Numbered from the stretch's first letter, positions 10,164-23,351 are shown. The stretch is 64,000 nucleotides of DNA from Undaria pinnatifida (GCA_012845835.1 JABAKD010000026.1:868001-932000); one strand, 5' to 3'. Numbers and translations: made by a program. The notes: generated from the sequence alone by a model not told the origin.

Positions 10164-13100
10164 GGTTGGATGTTCAACGGAATAGAGACCCTGGGCATTG
10201 CCTTCGTGATCGACGACATTGCGGACACGTTTGAGCTGGACAGCCTCACCAGAGGGATTGTGGGTGGCTCCGGTTTCCTTGGTGAGAATATAACCCGCTG
10301 CCTGTGCTGTTTTGCACGTATATGTTGTTGACATTGCCAAAGAGCCGGTCTAGCACATAAGTTAACCTTACGAACATGCATGAGGTGACCTTGTTGGTCC
10401 GTAGCGCACGCGGAATGAAATATGACTACCTGGTATATCATGCCTCTTCCTCGAGTATTCGCCTTGGAATAGTCTGGGTGTTTTTGATGGGTGACTTCGT
10501 TGCCATTACCGGTGGTGTGTCAAATATCGCTTATGCGGGGGGCCAGTGAGTCGCCTTTTCCGCCTGTTTTTGTAGCTTTAAATCTGCCGAGCGCTCGCGA
10601 TTGTTTGCCTGAACACCTCTGACGTAAGAGTTGTTCTCCCTGAACCGTCACAAGGCGTGGTTGGGGTGTACCTGTGCGCAAACCCTAAGACAGACGTTTC
10701 ACGGCCCACGCGGGCAGAAACGTACCGGACGGGGCGTACACCGTCGCGACTGGAGTGGCAACCTGGGCGGAGGAAACTGGTAGGGGTACTTGGGCTTCAA
10801 AGACGAATACTCTCGGAACGATCTGGGGGTCAGTGCGGGTAGGTCTGACGCGGACACCCGGTGACCCGTCTTCGAAGGAGCCAATGTCGGGGCTACGGGA
10901 CCATGCGGGCACGGTTCCACAAATGGCGAGATGCAGCGCCGCGACAGTGGTTGAAAATGGGGCGCGCGAGATGTTTACTGCGATTGAATCCTCCCACGCG
11001 ACTTCGCCAGGGTACTTGGGCTACAAACAGGACTCTGTTCGTAGCGGCGGAGTCGCCGGCGCTGTACGGTTCGACCCTGTATGTGCTGGGATTGTTTTGG
11101 AAGGACCTAAATATCGGAACAGGAGATTCGGATCCAATGCATACGCCTCCACTAACGGGGGTGGCGACGATCGCGATTGGTGTGATCGATGGGCATCGGG
11201 GTTGACCGCCGCTTCAAAGGCACCCCGTTCCATGGAGAACCTCGGGCGTCGGGTAGACCCTCACCGGAGGGAAAGAGGATCACTACATTGGAGGCGCGGC
11301 CACAACAACGAGGGGTTCCGCCCCGATGGGTAAGAATACAGGGACTGGGCAGGGAGAGGGGATACGCGACGGGCAAGACATGACAATGTTTTAGGGGTGA
11401 CGACGCATCGGCCACACTCCCAGCCGCAGTATCGTGCACAAATTTTACAATCCTGCCCCGACAGGCAGGGTAGAAAATCACCCCACGGAGGGGTGAGAAG
11501 GACATTGAGACGGGCACCCTCCCACCGAAGGAGTAGGAGTAGGCCCCAGACGCCAAGGGCAGAGTCCCAGAGCGGGGGGGTGTTCACTGCGACGCATAAC
11601 GCCAGCTGTGGCGGGGGGAGTGTCTTCTATGATGGAGAGGTGGACCGGCATGACGGGTCTTCGCCCTGTTATAGAGTAGTGGCAGGGTATCCTCGACAGG
11701 CGTCCCAGAACGGGGTCTTCGCCCTTTTATAGAGTAGTGGCAGGGTGTCCTCGACAGGCGTCCCGGAACGGGGGCGATTGCCCGGCACCCAGCGAGAGGG
11801 AGATGAGGCATCGACTAAGGTACGGCCCCAGCGGCTCTGAGTGAGGTTTCGTGACGACCCCAGGGTATGGGGGCGGACGGTGGGGTTGTTCACCATCTCC
11901 CGGCGATGAGTATGCGAACCGTCACGACAATCATGCCCCCAAGACGCGGGGAGTTGTTCCGACTGAGCAGAAACCACCTCAGCGGTGGGGTCAAAGAGAC
12001 AAGCCAAACTTAATCGAATGGTGTGACTACCGCTTCGGGCACGCACATTGTCGTGGGTTTTGCCTACACAACAGGAAACGCTCAATCAACGGACTCAACT
12101 GGAACTGTCGACAATGGACGACCACATGGGAATCTGCTACGAGTCCCGCAGAGAAGGATTTGTTCGAGGAAGTCGTCGGGGTGAGCTCAACTGCGGGAAG
12201 AACGACCGTGGTTGGCCCACACTCGATGTCCAATGCTCGCGAAAATATCAAACACTCTGACCCCATATCAAGGCCGTTTGACGACGAATGTGGCATCTCC
12301 AGGACCTCACTGGGCAGGCCGCCGGGGCGCTACCAGCGGAGCCACGTTCGTGGCTCAGGTAGCCCCCCCTGTTGCCGGGAGCATCACTGTCGCGGCGAGC
12401 CCCCTTCTTGTTTCAGCCCACCTGGAACCCCCACCGCCGTCGCCACCGGTGTCCAGGTCGCGGCGGTCCACCCCCCCCAGCCCCACTTGTCACTCCCGTC
12501 GCGGCGGCGGGCACCACCAGGTCTTTCGGTGTCATTTCCCATGTATTTTAGCTCGTCGGGGATTTACTTCAGCTGGCTGGGGTAGCAGGCACGACAGCGA
12601 GCCCCTGCCGAACTTTGGAGTTGGAAGTTGCGACGGAGGCAGGGCATCGACCAGGCAGGACCGTGGGAAGAATCTTGACAATCGGAACGGCAGGAGTAGA
12701 GCGAGAGTCTTGAAGGGAATAAAATATTGTACCCGTATCACACGCACCAGTTGTGACGCGCATTACGATAGAGGTAGGACCGCGTTTAGTTTTTTTCGGC
12801 CCAAATGACGGGGCCCCTTCGCCCACAATTGTCCAGAAAAATGTAGCATATGTAGTTATTTTGTGTACGTAGGCCATCGGTTGATACAACGTTTTGCATG
12901 TCATTTTATTAAAAAACCAATCTTGGTTGAGGTGTAGAGCTCCACAAATCAAGAACCTTGCAGAGAAAAAATGGTGTACATCTTCCGTAGCATTTGTCTT
13001 ACATCGATTTCGCCCTGATCCAAGCCTCATCCAAACGCGTCGGGGTCAGCCGGTTCAGAGATGCGGACCTGTGTTACGCGGACGTGTTTTGCATCATTCC

Positions 13101-16100
13101 AATGGTACGGTGATTCTTGGCTGAAAACCTTGTGGGACACGACATGGAAAACACGGCAACAGGAAATGGTTATCGGCAATTAACAAATGCCGAAATCGAA
13201 AAGCAGAAGTAGTTGTGGTTTTGTGACTACTCGTATGAAGATACAGTACATTTGTCGCTAATAACTCGTGCAGCAGGGTCATTGTAGCTACCCCAAGCTA
13301 GAGTGCGTTGGGATGTGCTGCCTTCTTTGTGCAGAGTGCATCCTTCGAATTCCAGTACACCACCCCCAACCAGCGGGCAACCGTGGTCAGCCAAGACAAC
13401 AGCCAGGAGGAAAGGGACGTCTCAGTGTTAGTCGTTCACCGTTTCTCAACGCTCATCCCTCACTGCATTTCTAGAATTCTATAAGTACGACTTTCTGGCG
13501 AATATCGATGCATGTATGCAACTATTTACGACGGTCGTAGGAGTTCAAGGGTATGGGCAAAGCGCACCGCAATTTGCACTTCTGGCATTTGCGACCGTGC
13601 TTGCGACCAGTTGCAGAGGTGTGGGCAGGGTAAACATGTTTGCGACACTGCGATGATACACTCTTAACAACATGAAGCGGCTCCTGTTGTGTCCCAAGTC
13701 AATGCATGCACGCGGTCTTCGATCGTTATCGCTCTTCATTGGGTTTCGGCGGGACTTACGCCAGAATAATGTTCTGGCGACAAATTGACCCATCGCGGTA
13801 ACCACCGCCCTGAGTTATTTACTCTAGTCGAGGTTGCCCTTTCTCAGCGCGTCGTCCAATTGTGGAGCGGGGGCTATATATTTTGAGGGCCTAAAAAGGA
13901 CCTTTATTTACTTACACCTTACCCAAAACCGGAATTTGATTTGAGCATTGTGTGCGCACCCAGCTGAAAAATTGTCAATGGCTGGACGTCTGTGAAACGA
14001 CGCGTGCCACGATAGAGTTAGAACTTTTCGCGTGAAGGGTTTTCTGAATGACGGGGCTCTTTAACCCATCTCAGCCAAATTCGTCGGAAATTGGCCATTT
14101 TGTTTTTGGCATGCTTCTCGTTGCATACGTAGTCCATGGGATTTTGCATCCGCTATCTGTTTTATTTTCCTCCACGCAAATGTGCTTTTTGAAGAGTTCT
14201 TAAGGTTCCAAATTGAGAAACCTCGTAAAAAATAGTGGTGCACCTCGATCGTAGCACGCGTCAAACATTATTCCAAAAATTCCACATCGTTTGGAAATAT
14301 TTTGGTTGTTTTAGCTTCTCAGTCGACAACCCTCGCCAGTCAGACAAGGTTGAGCCCAAGCATAATCTTTTTACCATGGTATGGTTCGGCTCGAACACAA
14401 CATGTCTCGGAGACTTCCACATTGGCGACCACTATCCGCACTACATGTCCGCCACATCCGCCGTTTTCTCACGCCACTTTGCACCCATTTGCTGCACCTC
14501 TCGTTCTTGAACCTGGCGTCAAATAAGGCATGATTTTTGGCGCAATCTTCTGGTCCGTCTACGCTGACAAGCGCGGCCGCCGCAGCGCCTTCCTGCTGTC
14601 GCTTATCTGCATTGTGGTCTCAGGGTTTGCCACGGCGGTGGCTGGATCCGCTACTACGTTGATCGTCTTGCGCGTCATCGTAGGATTCGGCGTAGGCGGA
14701 AACATCCCGGTAACAAACGTACTTCTCGCGGAGTATCTACCAACTAGTCACCGGGCGAGTTTGCTGTGCCGCACGGTCGGAGTGTCTTGGTCACTATGCA
14801 TCGTACTCATGGCTCTGCTGGGGCTGGCCCTGGGCAGGGCTCTTGGACCAGGGTGAGCGAGAGCATTGATTGAGTACCTGCCGCGCCGAAGATTGATGAG
14901 CCGAATTCAATCCAGTGTAGGACAACTATGATTTTCAGCTTCAGTGGCGCCGACCTCAGCTTATGGAATACGGGGTCGTCGGCACAACAAGGGTCATGGC
15001 GATGATTGTGTCTTGCCTAACCTACTGTAATAACGCGAAATAACCTAACTATAGCTTCAGCTCCTACATCTAAAAAGATTGCGATGCCTCGAATTTACTA
15101 CGCATGGGTTTCCAAGGCCAGCCAGCAGCACACGACTACGAAATGTGTAACCCTCTCAAATAGTATAACGCGCTGATGTTTTGGTCGTTTCCGCCCACAC
15201 CGGGGAAATCGCCGGCCGAGGCCAGACGAGAAGAGGATATGTGGAGATGTTTCCTGGGACTATCTGTGGTGCCCGGCGCTATTGCTCTGGTTCTGGTTGC
15301 TTGCGGACTTCTCCCGGAGAGCCCGCGCTTCCTGAGTTTCGTGGGGAAACACGACGAAGCCGTCGATGTGCGTGGCGGGTCGTAGACTGTTTCACGTTCG
15401 TCTGACATAATGTTTGCAGCAAGCGATTATAGAATATTCAAAGACACGAATACACTTCAGCTATGGCATCGAGGATTTGCTTGAAGCTTATCTTTGCAAG
15501 TCGTGTGTGATACCTCCATCGCGCGTGCTACGCGTGTATGTACTCATTGCGAATGATAATGGTCGGTGGCTCTTGGTTCAAACGCTACGGGGACGTGCAC
15601 CAATACGCAATATCGCCCCGAGTCGGGGCAGGCGGTGTGCCATGTCGAGATTGTGACCTCGTCGAGGCGATGCACCCGGCTGGCCTGTCCCACAGATAAT
15701 GGAGGAGGTTGCGAGGGTGAATGGAGTAAACAACATGCTGGGAGTGGAGCTGTCACAGCTGACGACAGAAGAAGAACGTGTTAGACTTCAAATTCAGCCT
15801 GCGTCCAACGATCTAGCTGAAAACGAGGGACATGCTGCTGCAGGGGGTGTCTGCGAGCTGTTCCAGGCGCCGACGTCGCGAAGAGCAACGGTTTGCGTGT
15901 AAGTGGGGCAATAGGGTAATATTAGTCAGGCACAGTATATTAGTATATTCTACGCACTTACCTAGATAGAATGCCAACAGCGAATTAATGTTGAACAAGC
16001 CTTGTTACGACGTCCTGAAAAAGAACGCATTGCATTTTCAAACCTACGAGTGACTTGAGAAACTTAGCGCGCGGATTTGGTGTTTCAGCGGTGGCTTTAC

Positions 16101-19100
16101 GAATTAAACAGACTGAGTACAATCCCGTGAAAACCGAGGGTTGGGCGGACTACGACACTCTTTCATGTAAAATTGTTGTTAACGAGCCCCCACGGTTTCT
16201 TTTCAAACACTGGCTAACGCCGACTTCGTGGTCGCTCGATGTTCTCCTGTGTCTGGGCCCGTCGCGGTGGCATTGTGACTCCGGGTCTTGTTCGGGTTGA
16301 TATTGCAGCTGGACAATCTGGTTCTTCCTATACACCAGGTGCGAGGGTTTGCGAATATTAAAGGCCGTGAACGTTTTGTTGTGGATTGCAGAGTAATGAT
16401 CACACGCTGCCACCGATCGTTGAGTGTAGGCGTTGAAACTGGACGGGGCTTCCTGCCCCCGTCGGCGATCTCATCCTTTCTTCGTTGTGTTTCTGGTGCT
16501 CGCTAACCACCTACGGCGAGATGCCTTGTGTAACACAAGCTCAGTTGTACGCCTTGTGTTTCGTACTCCGACGCGCACGTTGAGTCGTATATGTTTGAAG
16601 TGGAGGTTTTCTTCGAGGTGAATGCATGATTCAACACCTGTTAGTTATACGCGCCATGCATTACAAACTGTTCAATTCGACTTGCATTTTGAGCCCGACG
16701 GAAATTTTGCATATAAATGAGCATGATTACCTCAAGCCGTCAACCTTTCTTTATCAGCGGGACCCTGGCCGCTTCCCATATACCCTTTGCAGGATGGCGG
16801 TTGTGTAATGGCGTGCCCTCCGTAGAAGAATAGTTTATAGATTCGACGTGAAAGTGGGCCGATTGATACTAGTATACTACCTGCATACCCTTTCTCGAGC
16901 TCTTACGGTTGTGAGCTCCATCATAGGGTTGTTTATCTTGCAATGAGCCATTCAAGCCTCATAATCACGAGGTGTGGGGGAATCTATAGCCTCATTATAG
17001 TTTGTTTCGAATAGCCGCATCTTCGATCCCCTTTCCAATTCTGGATGTTAAGTTGACATCCTTTGATCGGGAGGTGATCTGCACCTACGACTATTCAGGG
17101 TGGCCTAATGTAATGGAGTGCCTTCCGTGAAAGGATAGTTTAAAGATTCGACATGAAACCATGTCATGGTAGAGGTGAAACCACGCGATATTGGATGTCA
17201 CACTCACGTCAAGGCCATCATAGATGGGCGCTAATATTGGTGACGATGATGGGATAAGCAGGACGCCCCTCATCTCACTACCTGCTCTACCTTGCGATAC
17301 ACGTGCCCCACCCTGCCCTACTCTGTCTTGTCTTGTTTTGACTGTCGTTTAGAGGTCAATGTAGAGGAAATAGTGCGTAAGCTCACGAGTCTATCCAGCG
17401 AGCCACGAGGAGAGACCAAACAAGGGCACTGGAACCCATGAGGAGCACGCTTCCCAACACAGACCAACCACGCATCCCCCACTCGGAGTGCAAGTACAAC
17501 TGTAGCACATACATACATACATGTTGAATGTTATATGTGAGGAACACGTTTTAGATGTTTCGTCTATGTTGCGATTAGAGGGAACGCTTGCGGAGGAAAC
17601 GCAGGAAAGGGTAGGCAATCGCCTTTTTACAATATGCCAACCGTACCACGAATAGACGACAGGGACGCCGTCGTTGTTTCACATGTATGGTATGCAACAT
17701 AAAAAAATATGTCCACGATAACCTCGCCGCGAGTACGAACTCAACATATTTTCAGCACGCCAGCTCGCTCTTGCGCTCTCCCATCCACTCTGCTGCACAT
17801 CAGCTACTATGGCTTGACATTCCTGATGCCCAAGTACTTCAAGTGGATCTCCGGTGACTCAGACGCGTCCAAGTACATCCTCAGCATCGTGCTTGGATTG
17901 GTGTTCTGTCCAAGTACGTGACCATCTACGAAGTCAAGTCGCGGGAATGGGGGGAAGAGGTGGTATCTCGCGTTCTTGAGGGGGGGCGGGTTTGACCGAT
18001 CTAGCTATAGTAGCGACCTGTGTGTGTTAACCCGCGTTCGTGTGTGTGTGTGTGTGGGGGGTGATCTCGCCATGGTTGCGTTAAACAGAGCTCAGAGCCT
18101 TAAATAATATCGCCGGCGAGAGAGATTTTCCTGGTGATGACAACCGTCGCGGGGGCCAAGTAAATCAATGCGTGACCCATCATTTCGGAAGCACGTGGAC
18201 GAAGACCTCTAAAGTGCGGCAATGTTCCTGCCGTCTTATCGCTTTTGCCTTAACCTCAAGGTGCCTTTGCGGGGCTATGGGCGTGCACGGAAGACAGACT
18301 CGGCCGAGTGGGCACCATGAAGTGGTTCTCTTGGTTTTCTGTGGTGCTGCTGCTGTACATGGCCGCGACCATGGACTTTACGGTCTTCTTTCTAATAGTG
18401 TCTATGTTGACGTACTTCATTACTGGTGAGCGTCGTGCTTGTGGCTTTCCCCTCTCTGTACTCTGTGCTTGGAGGTGTGGAAAACCCGCGTGTTGAAGAT
18501 CGCGGCAGTTTTGGCGTGAACGCGTTGATGCATATTCCAGCCGCCAATACCATGCTTGCGCAGGAGAAAACCGTGCATTAATTCATACCCAGATGTTTTG
18601 TGTACTTAATAAAGATGTTCGAAATACGTCAGTTATGTCGATGCTTACAAAGCAACGGAGAGCGCCACACAGTGATGGCCACCTGTTCCCGGGACAGTAG
18701 TCTGAGTAAAATACGATCACACGTCCGGACCAACCTTTAGTGCAGCCTTACGACCGCGGGCATACCGTAACCCTTGGTGCCCTTGTCGATATCAGTGCTC
18801 GAGGTCAACGACGGGATGCGTGTACACGGTGCGCCTGTTGAAATCGCATTTTCGCGCGATTCTTGACTACAATGACGGCGCGGGTTGTCGTGTAAATCAC
18901 CGTTCTCGTCCTCTGGGAGCGCCAGGACGCATCTCCTTCACATGATCTTGAAAAGGTTGTTATACGTTAATGTGAAACCCTCATGTATCTTGCCTGTTAT
19001 CGAAACTACAGGGGTGCCAGTGATCATGGTATTTGTCGTCACTCTGGAGCTATATTCCACCAACCACCGCGTAGTCGGGCTGGCTAGCGCGATCGTCTTG

Positions 19101-19980
19101 TCAAGCATCGGAGGTGAATGTGTCGTTGAGCTCAGCAACATACCGGCAGATACGCCAGTATTCATTGAGACGCTAATTTTCTTCTTGGAGTTTGCTCAAT
19201 CGGTGCTATCGTCATCAACCGTCAACCGCAAAAGGACGGAAAGCGTTTCTGCAGCCACCACTACCATGTTGACTTGTGATCTGAAGGTGGCATCCAACAC
19301 AGGGGTTATATCCTTGGCTTTCCTCGATAAACGCGCCCTTTCCCCGTTTCGTTAGTATGTGCAAGCGCAAAACAAATCGCATGCAAGCGAAGGCAGTGTG
19401 CCATCAACTGGTTTGGCCGCTTGCTACTGTGCGTCAGACCCACTCTACACACTGTCGTTGTATTCCGACTCACCACAACAATGCTGTGATCCGGTGGAAA
19501 TACGCCCTTTTCGTGCTTTTGCACGTCGGATTTCAGGTCTTCTTGCCTCCATTTTAGCCGAGGTGTTGTACGAGAAGGGCCGGGTCTGGCCTTTGGCAGC
19601 TCTTGGCCCTTTTATGATCCTGGTGGCGATCGCTTCCGGTAAGTTCTTTTCTTACCAAAAGCCTGTGCGCTACACCACGCGTAAGCACTCTTCACCTCCT
19701 ATATTTAGAGAACGGTCTTACGCGTGTGGACCCCCTCGGAATGCCTCTCCCTCGTCTTGCACTTCTGTAAGGAGGTTCTGCAAGTCGGCGAAATCCGATT
19801 ATGTGCGCGCTTCTCGACCGTGGACTTCCCATTGCAGTCTTCGTGCGCCTGCTTCCCATTTACAACCCAACCTGATACGTAACCGGCTCTATTGTTTCTA
19901 CAGGTTTGATTCCTTTCGAAACCGCCGGCAAAAAGCAAGACGACCCAACCTCGGACCACGAGCGCGAGCAAGTCTCGTGA
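10164..19980 (+). CDS. SVOP/SV2-like major facilitator superfamily transporter, nine exons, 5' exon outside window
   Basis: Exons inferred from GT-AG borders and matching phases: 10164-10281, 14528-14852, 15226-15367, 15696-15898, 17756-17913, 18261-18425, 19012-19113, 19537-19638, 19904-19980 (stop TGA). They join to 463 residues of a 12-helix secondary transporter related to SVOP, SV2 and SLC22 organic-ion carriers. Landmarks: GWMFNGIE in the first helix, the loop 2-3 signature DKRGRR, the RVIVGFGVGGNIP helix 4, LLAEYLP, LLPESPRFL after helix 6, the EEVARVNG loop, the second loop signature DRLGRVG, the helix 10-11 equivalent LELYSTNHRVVGLASA, and the terminal PFETAGKK tail. Donors are strong (GTGAGA, GTAAGT). 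The first visible exon starts in phase 0 and needs an upstream N-terminal exon like 44014-44106. The substrate cannot be told. Weak point: the helix 7 join (exon 4 to 5) reads less hydrophobic than expected. Confidence 0.88.
10282..14527 (+). other. 4.2-kb intron of the transporter gene
   Basis: Donor GTGAGA follows CTTG at 10281; acceptor AAATAAG precedes the GC-ATG at 14528. The left 1.6 kb is part of the duplicated block. From 12100 to 14500 I see no convincing coding unit. Stretches at 12740-12850 and 13990-14060 share a CACGATAGAG-TAG and ATGACGGGGC pattern, suggesting two relics of one small repeat. The segment near 14200-14260 resembles 46090-46175. Confidence 0.7.
11655..11770 (+). 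repeat. 58-bp intronic minisatellite, two units
   Basis: Units beginning GGGTCTTCGCCC at 11655 and 11713 share TATAGAGTAGTGGCAGGGT and CCTCGACAGGCGTCCC. The corresponding place in the second block (about 63797-63855) has a single unit, so the unit number changed after duplication. Confidence 0.8.
16813..17165 (+). repeat. Pair of short direct repeats in the exon 4-5 intron
   Basis: The stretch at 16813-16855 (CCGTAGAAGAATAGTTTATAG, then ATTCGACGTGAAA) recurs at 17119-17160 (CCGTGAAAGGATAGTTTAAAG, then ATTCGACATGAAA), about 305 bases apart. It looks like a small dispersed or duplicated segment; I see no further function. Confidence 0.5.
18036..18060 (+). repeat. (TG)n microsatellite
   Basis: A short GTGTGTGTGTG run ending in GGGGG inside the intron between exons 5 and 6. 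Confidence 0.8.
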
Positions 19981-22300
19981 ACAGATGAAAATGCTCGGAC
20001 AAGGCCCTGGCACTCGTATGGGTTACTGTTTCGACCACCTAGCGGCAGCACTTCCAACGGAAGCATTCTTCTCGACTTGATAGATTCGCCCGAGCATTAC
20101 GTTTCCATGGACGTGTTCAAGGGACTACTCCGTAGCCCCACCGAGAACCGTACGCACCTAAACGGAAGACGGCGATAGCCCTATATATTTTTCGGAATTG
20201 CTCGAAACGGCTTGACCGAGACATCTTGATAGCGGTTAGGACGGCGGCAAAACACAACGCTAGCATTCCTTTGTCATCTGTTCGGTAGAGGAACACCGCC
20301 ATAATTGACCAGGAGGTAACGGGAGACGATGGTATGAAGTTATCGCCATGCCCTGTGACGGCAAACCGCAGGAACGGTCGGGGTGACAACGGTAGACGGC
20401 GGCGTTGTGGCCTCAACGTGCTAGGCAACGAGGCACCGCGGTAGTGGTCGTGATGGCATCACCAGCAAGCGGTATTGCTTACTGGACCTGCTAGTTAACG
20501 GGACACCGTAGTCTTGGCCATCAAGAAAACACAAGGGGTCGGTACGGTGTCGTTTTCGTGGTTGCTCGGTATCGAAGCACTGCTGTGGTAACGGCAGGGC
20601 GGTGACAATGAGAAGATGACGACACAATATTTTCCGCCGTATACTTGATTGGTTTTACGCGCAACCAACCATGGAAAACACGAGGCTAATGTACAAAATT
20701 CGACGAAGGTTTAAATGTGTTGCTCGTGTGTGCTTGTCCATGTTGTGGCTCTGGCTAAGGCATGACGACAAAGCACAAGGCAGTGCGCGGAGTAACATCG
20801 GCACTAGAAATATCGAAATCAAATTTTGAATAAAATATTGGGTGTTTGGCTGACCCGATTGGGTTCTTCCAACGTGATTGTTCCCATTGTCTTCGAACGG
20901 TTGAGTTGCAGCGTGATGGGGAAACAAGTGAGATCAGGCTTACTCGCTTGTCCCCACCGTGGCCCAACTGTATAACGACAGCGGCGGCAGCAAGGATTGT
21001 CAACATCTGGGCCACAACCATGCCCCATAAAAGCCACAAAAATGTACACTTTCGTCCATTTGTTTTGTTGGGCTGACAGCTCAGATGATTTGGCGTTACA
21101 GTCGCAACAGCCTGTATGGGCGACGGGTCGTTCCCTCTCCGCCACAAAAAAACCAGGGTACTCAGTTAACGGGTTCAGTTGTTGTCTAAGGCATAAGAAA
21201 TGACAGTAATAGCACCAAAGGTACGTTGGGGAGTGATCTTGAACGTACGATGGGGAGTGGGCAAAATGAGAGAGTTGACCTGCAACCCCTTGCCACCTTG
21301 ATGTTTTGCCTGTACCTCAAGTACCATTGACTAACGTATATAGATTTTTTTTTGTTTTGGCCCTTTCGTGGTTGAAATCGATTCACCTGGAATCGAACCT
21401 CCGGACGTACCAGGCATACAGTAGGGAAGTTCCTCATTACTCGACCACTCGGTATATATTGTGGTGTCCTGGGGAAATTATGTATGTAGTGGGTTTCATG
21501 GTTAACGTTCGACGACGACCGCGTGTCTTGGACGTAAATAATCGCACGGTAACCCTAATTTGATAACATCACGGTAAACCTTGACGGCAATGAGGCGTCG
21601 CGGTGATATTTTGTCGGTAAGCAGGGTCGTGTGCTTCGCCCTAGAAGAAACGTGTACACGGTGTTGGCAGGTGGCGCTTTCTGGGCCACAACGGAACATG
21701 AGGGAGTCGACGAGAGGTTAACATAGCGAAATATTTAGGTACGGTACTTTTATAAAGGAGTTTCACGTGCCTACGACGGCATGTGCCTATAGGAAAAAGG
21801 GGATGATGCATTTGTATCGTGAATTTTCACGCGGTCAGTTCAAATCCGTGGCTGTGTGGGACTAATACAAGAGCTTATCAAATACACGTGAGTGACCAAC
21901 GGGGAATCTGCATAGTAGAGCGACCTGCAATATGCGGCCTGTACCTACAACGGCCCCCTACTCTTATGATACATGCCGTCGTCGTTCCGCATATTATCTC
22001 TTCGCATTTTTTTCTCTGGGTTCTGCATTGCTCATTGCTCCGACCTTCGAGTAGAGTACGCAACTCGCTTTCGTTTCTTTCCCACCACCAATGAATCATT
22101 CTGGCGCGGGCTCCCACGTCCCCCTGAGATTGGCAGAGCGACCCAGCAAGAGCCTTTGCCATGGAACAGCTTACCGCCGGTGCCAGCGAGTACCTCCTCA
22201 CCGACCACGTTCGCGAGGGCCGCTCCTCTTTCGAGATGAGCGATTTAGGGCAAATTGCCCGATTTTTCGGGGCCCCCGATTCAAGGGATCTTTTCGGCAA
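19981..22300. other. Intergenic region downstream of the transporter gene
   Basis: Short open frames occur on both strands but none carries a recognisable domain or a consistent partner frame. The only structured signal I see is a degenerate tRNA-like segment near 21379-21455 on the minus strand. Any 3' untranslated region of the transporter must lie just right of 19980, but I cannot place its end. Confidence 0.5.
21379..21455 (-). repeat. tRNA-like segment (possible SINE head or tRNA relic)
   Basis: On the minus strand a TGGTCGAGTAATGAGG stretch resembles an A box, and 35 bases later GGTTCGATTCC is a perfect B box. An A-rich run follows after about 25 bases. The T-arm stem pairs poorly and no clean anticodon arm forms, so a functional tRNA is unlikely; a tRNA-derived relic is more plausible. 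Confidence 0.35.
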
Positions 22301-22309
22301 TATGCGAAC

Positions 22310-22940
22310 CCCGCTTTAATATACCATTCCCCCCCTGAAATATATCACGCCCCCCTGAAATATATCATCCCACACTGAAATATATAACGCCCCCCTCCCA
22401 CAGAAGGGTGAAATATCGCCCCCTTTATATATGGTCATCAAGGGGGGTGATATGTTGAAGTGAGGTTCGGATATTGCGGAGGGGATCCCATAAATAGGGA
22501 CGAGGGGCGATAAATCCAAACAAAAAATGTATCAGGGGTGATATTACCCCCCGATACACTGTATCAACGGTGATAAGCGCCCGATATATATGGGGGGGAA
22601 TCATATATTTCAGGGGGGGATAATATATTTCGGTCGGTGATATAACCACTGTACCAACGGTGATATAATCCGTTTTTTCAGGGGGGTGTGATATATTTTA
22701 GGGGGCTTGATGATTTTTTGTCGGTGATATCCCCCCTGACCCCCGGTATACTGTACCAGGGGTGATATAGCCCCCACTGTATCAGGGAGGAGTATATTTC
22801 AGGGGGGAATAATATATTTCAATCGGTGATATAGCCACTGCTGTATCAACGGTGATATATCCCGATATTTCAAGGGGCGATGCTATATTTCAGGGGGGTT
22901 TATATATTTCAGCCGGTGATACTCCGCCTAAATCGGGAGG
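22310..22940. repeat. Inverted TATATTTCAGGGGG minisatellite
   Basis: The left part carries the motif as CCCCCCTGAAATATATCA (22325-22400). The right part carries the reverse complement TATATTTCAGGGGGG repeatedly (22600-22920), interleaved with GGTGATATA and GTATCAACGGTGATA modules. The array can fold back on itself, with a turn near 22440-22550. No protein-coding sense is apparent. Confidence 0.75.
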
Positions 22941-23183
22941 CCCGATAAATCGCAACGATGGACCGATAGCCATGACGTTGGTTATGATTGGTGTTACTAC
23001 TGTTGCCATAATATTCGTTGTCTCAATTGTTTTCGCGCATTGTTAGGTCGATTTTGAAGATGGGGGGGGCATTTATTTCCTGTAACAGCAACAATGAACT
23101 TGGAATATACCACGTTGTGAGCGTTATTTAATTCGCCGAGGTTTACACCTCAGAAACAATCTGAGCTTTTGCAAGTGCGTCTT

Positions 23184-23351
23184 TGTCGGACGTACTCACT
23201 CCATTGTCAGATTGCAGACAGGAATCCGTCGAAAAAATGGATCGGAGAATTTCAGGGGTTTCGTATATGTGTGGAGTGGATTTCCACAACGGAATTTTGT
23301 GTTGTGGGTTTTTATGTGCACGAGTAGTACCACTCTATTTTTCGACTCGAT
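23184..23351 (+). repeat. 5' LTR (copia element)
   Basis: About 168 bases match 28502-28669, with shared GGATCGGAGAATTT, TTTCGTATATGTGTG and CTCTATTTTTCGACTC blocks. The similarity ends at about 23351; the true LTR edge could be a little further right. Confidence 0.8.

Larger units (their letters stand above)
8190..11915 (+). repeat. Duplicated block, copy 1 (upstream intron, exon and following intron of the transporter gene)
   Basis: This block matches 59071-64000 in the same orientation almost throughout, including the coding exon at 10164-10281 and both flanking introns. Copy 2 has an extra 1172 bases (a 1163-bp element plus one target duplication) between its equivalents of 8671 and 8672. 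Copy 1 has two units of a 58-bp minisatellite where copy 2 has one. The shared sequence runs to the right window edge, so the full duplication is longer. Confidence 0.85.

Noticed and set aside
10755-11333. 192-codon frame after the first visible exon
   Set aside because: It is intronic by the splice model. The sister frame at 62964-63512 is also long, but no domain is recognisable and an alternative frame is equally open, so it was not called.
21379-21455. Functional tRNA gene
   Set aside because: The B box is perfect, but the T stem mispairs and there is no clear anticodon arm. Kept only as a tRNA-like relic.
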